From positions 1 to 8,870 of the forward strand of contig CAMAXB010000116.1 of NCBI GenBank assembly GCA_945862035.1: DNA of 8,870 nucleotides, written 5' to 3'. The first letter of the stretch is position 1, and each line of letters begins with the position of its first letter. The stretch is from Opitutus sp. GAS368 (GTDB lineage Bacteria > Verrucomicrobiota > Verrucomicrobiia > Opitutales > Opitutaceae). The notes under the pieces were generated by a model. That model saw nothing but the letters and a program-made list of their open reading frames with translations, was not told the origin of the DNA and did no database searches. The position numbers and the translations under genes were made by a program. Shown here in pieces: positions 6,853-8,870 of this stretch.

Positions 6853-8717
6853 GGCAGCTTCTTGATCCAGTTCTCGAGGTAGAGGGTCCGCGCCTTTTCC
6901 AGCTCCTCCGTCGTGCGCCGCTCCACCGCCACCGGCACGGCCTCCGTCGCGCGGGCGGCGGCCTCGCCCTCGTGGCGGATGGTTGTCACCCGGCTGATCC
7001 GGGCGAAGAGCAGGGCCTGCACGCGCCGTTCCCACACAGTCTCAAGCTCGAAGTCGGGCCCCAGATCGTCGGCCGGATCGACCCGGCGCTCACCGGTCTG
7101 ATCATCGACCAGCACACTTTGGAACACGTAGATCTGGGAAAAGCTGTGGTTGCGGAGGTGGTAGGTCAGGCCCTCCTTGCGCGCCTGGGCCTGCGCCACG
7201 GGGGACGCCGGCACCTTTTGCGTGATCCAGAAGACCGAATCGTTGTCGATGAAGAGAAAGTCCCGCTCGGGCAGCAGTCCGAGGAATTCCGTGCGGAACT
7301 CCATCTCCACCCCGGGCGCGTAGTCATACGCGTAGGCCCGCTTCGCCATCACCGGCAGGCTGTGAAAGAGGAAGCCCCCGGCCGCCACCAGCGTGAGCAG
7401 GCGAGCCACCTTCTCCCGCGCGGCCATCCGACCGACCACCACCACCACCGCCAGGGCCATGAGCAGGTGGGCAGGCAGACTGAGTCGACGAATGACCGGG
7501 TGGTCGAACTGCCCCCAGAAATAAAAGAGGTAAATCATCGTGACGCCCAGCAGACCGACCGCGAGCAGGCTCCATGCTTGTTCGCGCGGAGAATGGCTGG
7601 CCGGCAAGCGGAAGCTCCGGACGACCAGCAGGCCGTAAAAGGGCAGCGCGATCAGGCCCAGCGCGGCAAAGACCGGCGAACTGGGCTGGTAGGGACCGAA
7701 GTCGAAGAAGAAAGCCAGCGCATGTCCGAGATTGGGGGCAAAGTACTCGAAGGCGAAGGGAGTGGTGACCCCGGGCATGCTGCCCATCTCCCACGCCCCG
7801 GACTGGCCGGAAAAAATCCGGTTTTGGACGAGCGCCGGGAGCAGAAACACCGGCGAGATCGCGACGGTCCACGGCAGCAGCACCCGCGCCGCCCGCCACC
7901 AACCCCAGACCGCGGCCACCAACGCCGGGAGCAGGAACACCAGCGATTCATAGCGCGTCGAGGCCAGCAGCAGCGCCGCGTAGCTCATCGCCTGCAGCCT
8001 CCGATCATCCGGTGCCTCCAGATACCAGACCAAGGCGAGGCCCAACACCACGATCAGAAGGAGATTGAGCAATTCGAAGCCCCCCCCCGAAGCCTGCTGG
8101 GCGAGCAGCGGCAGGCCGGCAAAGAGGGCGACCATCAGGACGCCCGCCCAGCGGCTGCCTCCGGCGGAAGCCCCGGCGGCGTAGGCCGCGAGCAGAAACA
8201 GCACCGCAAGCCCCATGTTCAGGTAGAACGCATTCGCGGGCCGGTAGCCGGTGAGGTCGTGCACGGTCGCAGTCAGGAACGGGAACAAGAGGGGACGTTT
8301 GTCGAGCACGCTGCCCAGGATCACAAACGGGCCCTGCACATCCGTGGCCCGAACCGGGTACGCCGCCTCGCGTTCGTAATGCATGCCCATGGACGTGCCG
8401 AGGAGCAGCACCTCATCAGCGAGGATCTTGAACCCCGGCCGCTCCTGCGCCGACCAAATCACGGACACGCCCACGATCAGGGCCAGGACCCCTGCATGGA
8501 AACGGTCGAGCCGGGTCGCACGGGCCTTCTCCCAAGCCAGAGGCACGAATGCGGTCAGGAAGAGCGTCACCGCTGCAAGCATGAACCAGTAACCGCCGAC
8601 GATTACCCAGCCAAAGGCCTGGTCAGGCTCAAGGACGAAGCGGGCAAGCACCACGACCAAGACGCCCTCGACCGCAACCAACCAAAGTCGTTTGTCGGAA
8701 CCGATGCGGGTAAGCAT
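6849..8717 (-). CDS. Integral-membrane glycosyltransferase, GT-C/GT39-like (first of tandem pair)
   Basis: A 622-residue polytopic protein, paralogous to its downstream neighbour. Reading from ATG 8717 (MLTRIGSDKRLW), about 12 helices span residues 11-452, followed by a soluble C-terminal domain (about 460-585) and a charged tail. Shared hallmarks are KILADEVLLLG (97-107, with D101 and E102), LDKRPLLFPFLTATVHDLTG (138-157), ASTRYES (252-258), FYFWGQFDHPVIRRLSLP (398-415) and FLFIDNDSVFWITQKVP (487-503). These match the PMT/ArnT-like GT-C arrangement with a catalytic acidic residue in the first outer loop. A longer form could start at TTG 8750 (633 residues), but ATG 8717 is preferred: it is a standard codon, is preceded by GGTGGACGG at a fair distance, and gives the same length as the paralogue. 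It is likely the first intact gene of a two-gene operon. The specific sugar is unknown. Confidence 0.86.
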   Translation of the reverse strand: MLTRIGSDKRLWLVAVEGVLVVVLARFVLEPDQAFGWVIVGGYWFMLAAVTLFLTAFVPLAWEKARATRLDRFHAGVLALIVGVSVIWSAQERPGFKILADEVLLLGTSMGMHYEREAAYPVRATDVQGPFVILGSVLDKRPLLFPFLTATVHDLTGYRPANAFYLNMGLAVLFLLAAYAAGASAGGSRWAGVLMVALFAGLPLLAQQASGGGFELLNLLLIVVLGLALVWYLEAPDDRRLQAMSYAALLLASTRYESLVFLLPALVAAVWGWWRAARVLLPWTVAISPVFLLPALVQNRIFSGQSGAWEMGSMPGVTTPFAFEYFAPNLGHALAFFFDFGPYQPSSPVFAALGLIALPFYGLLVVRSFRLPASHSPREQAWSLLAVGLLGVTMIYLFYFWGQFDHPVIRRLSLPAHLLMALAVVVVVGRMAAREKVARLLTLVAAGGFLFHSLPVMAKRAYAYDYAPGVEMEFRTEFLGLLPERDFLFIDNDSVFWITQKVPASPVAQAQARKEGLTYHLRNHSFSQIYVFQSVLVDDQTGERRVDPADDLGPDFELETVWERRVQALLFARISRVTTIRHEGEAAARATEAVPVAVERRTTEELEKARTLYLENWIKKLP

Positions 8718-8762
8718 AAAAAAGCCGTCCACCACGTTGGATGGCTTCAAGGACGATGACGA

Positions 8763-8870
8763 CTACCGAACTGAGTTACTGGAGGTAATCGCACGGGTAC
8801 CGGCGACGCCGGCCGCCGTGGTCGCCGCACCCTGATTGATCCGGGTGTCGTCGGTTTCCTGGCGACCGCC
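8763..8870 (-). CDS. Possible C-terminal end of an upstream gene, cut by the right edge
   Basis: On the minus strand a frame is open from the window edge to a TAG at 8763-8765 and gives 35 residues, including DDTRINQGAATTAAGVAGTR and ITSSNSVR. It is rich in A, T, G and S. The stop lies 45 bases before the ATG of the first membrane glycosyltransferase, so it could be the preceding gene of the same operon. No family can be recognised. A competing reading exists on the plus strand: from TTG 8737, a 32-residue frame LDGFKDDDDYRTELLEVIAR...VVAAP ends at TGA 8833-8835. Both have similar third-position GC, and either or both may be non-coding. A weak inverted repeat (GGTCGCC 8820-8826, GGCGACC 8861-8867) lies inside the stretch. 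Confidence 0.25.
   Translation of the reverse strand, partial: GGRQETDDTRINQGAATTAAGVAGTRAITSSNSVR

Noticed and set aside
6853..7035. N-terminal extension of the second membrane glycosyltransferase to an ATG at 7035
   Set aside because: It would overlap the upstream gene by almost 190 bases and adds glycine/arginine-rich residues unlike the family. GTG at 6852 in the GTGA overlap is better.
8715..8730. T-run GGACGGCTTTTTTATG (minus strand) as a terminator
   Set aside because: There is no stem before the T-run, and it sits directly before the chosen start codon.
6801..8759. A 652-codon open frame on the plus strand
   Set aside because: It is the antisense shadow of the membrane glycosyltransferase gene at 6849-8717. 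Its product is a low-complexity R/H/Q/E/G-rich string with no domain pattern, and GC-rich codon bias explains the absence of stops.
5..8775. Similar GACGACTACCG stretches at about 10-20 and 8758-8768 as direct repeats or attachment sites
   Set aside because: The shared core is only 11 bases, and the left copy is explained by codons for a valine run. No other sign of an element bounded by them is visible.

Overview
The window is GC-rich bacterial chromosomal DNA devoted to surface-glycan or glycolipid assembly. It holds five genes that read as intact, several gene remnants and two partial frames at the edges. The gene families and the 'ACCACGGAATACAC' type of intergenic repeat resemble what I remember from Verrucomicrobiota of the Opitutaceae type. 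That placement is a guess from style, not a demonstrated assignment. Most starts lack a clear Shine-Dalgarno sequence.

Layout, left to right. At 1-75 (minus) is the likely first 25 codons of a membrane protein that runs off the left edge. At 206-516 (minus) is a frameshifted, truncated piece of a Wzx-type polysaccharide flippase. At 627-1316 (plus) is a complete family 2 glycosyltransferase (GT2) of the polyprenyl-phosphate sugar synthase type. At 1318-1523 two gene ends face each other: a plus-strand membrane-segment remnant and a minus-strand methyltransferase N-terminus, both ending near 1434-1443. At 1642-3063 (plus) is a fused methyltransferase-GT2 protein. At 3084-3215 is a 27-bp imperfect inverted repeat flanking a 78-bp spacer. 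At 3239-3994 (plus) is a second SAM methyltransferase. At 3991-4948 (plus) is a heavily mutated pseudogene for a polytopic membrane protein. From 8717 down to 4984 (minus), converging on that pseudogene, are two overlapping paralogous integral-membrane glycosyltransferases of the GT-C/GT39 (PMT/ArnT-like) type, each 622 residues. At 8763-8870 (minus) is a possible C-terminal end of an upstream gene.

A plausible joint role (inference): the cytoplasmic GT2 enzymes load sugars onto a polyprenyl-phosphate carrier, the methyltransferases decorate a sugar or lipid intermediate, and the two GT-C membrane enzymes use lipid-linked sugars as donors on the outer face of the membrane. The remnants (flippase, methyltransferase N-terminus, plus-strand membrane segment, membrane protein) suggest a glycan locus that has been rearranged and is losing genes. 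I see no RNA gene, CRISPR array, transposase or phage gene.
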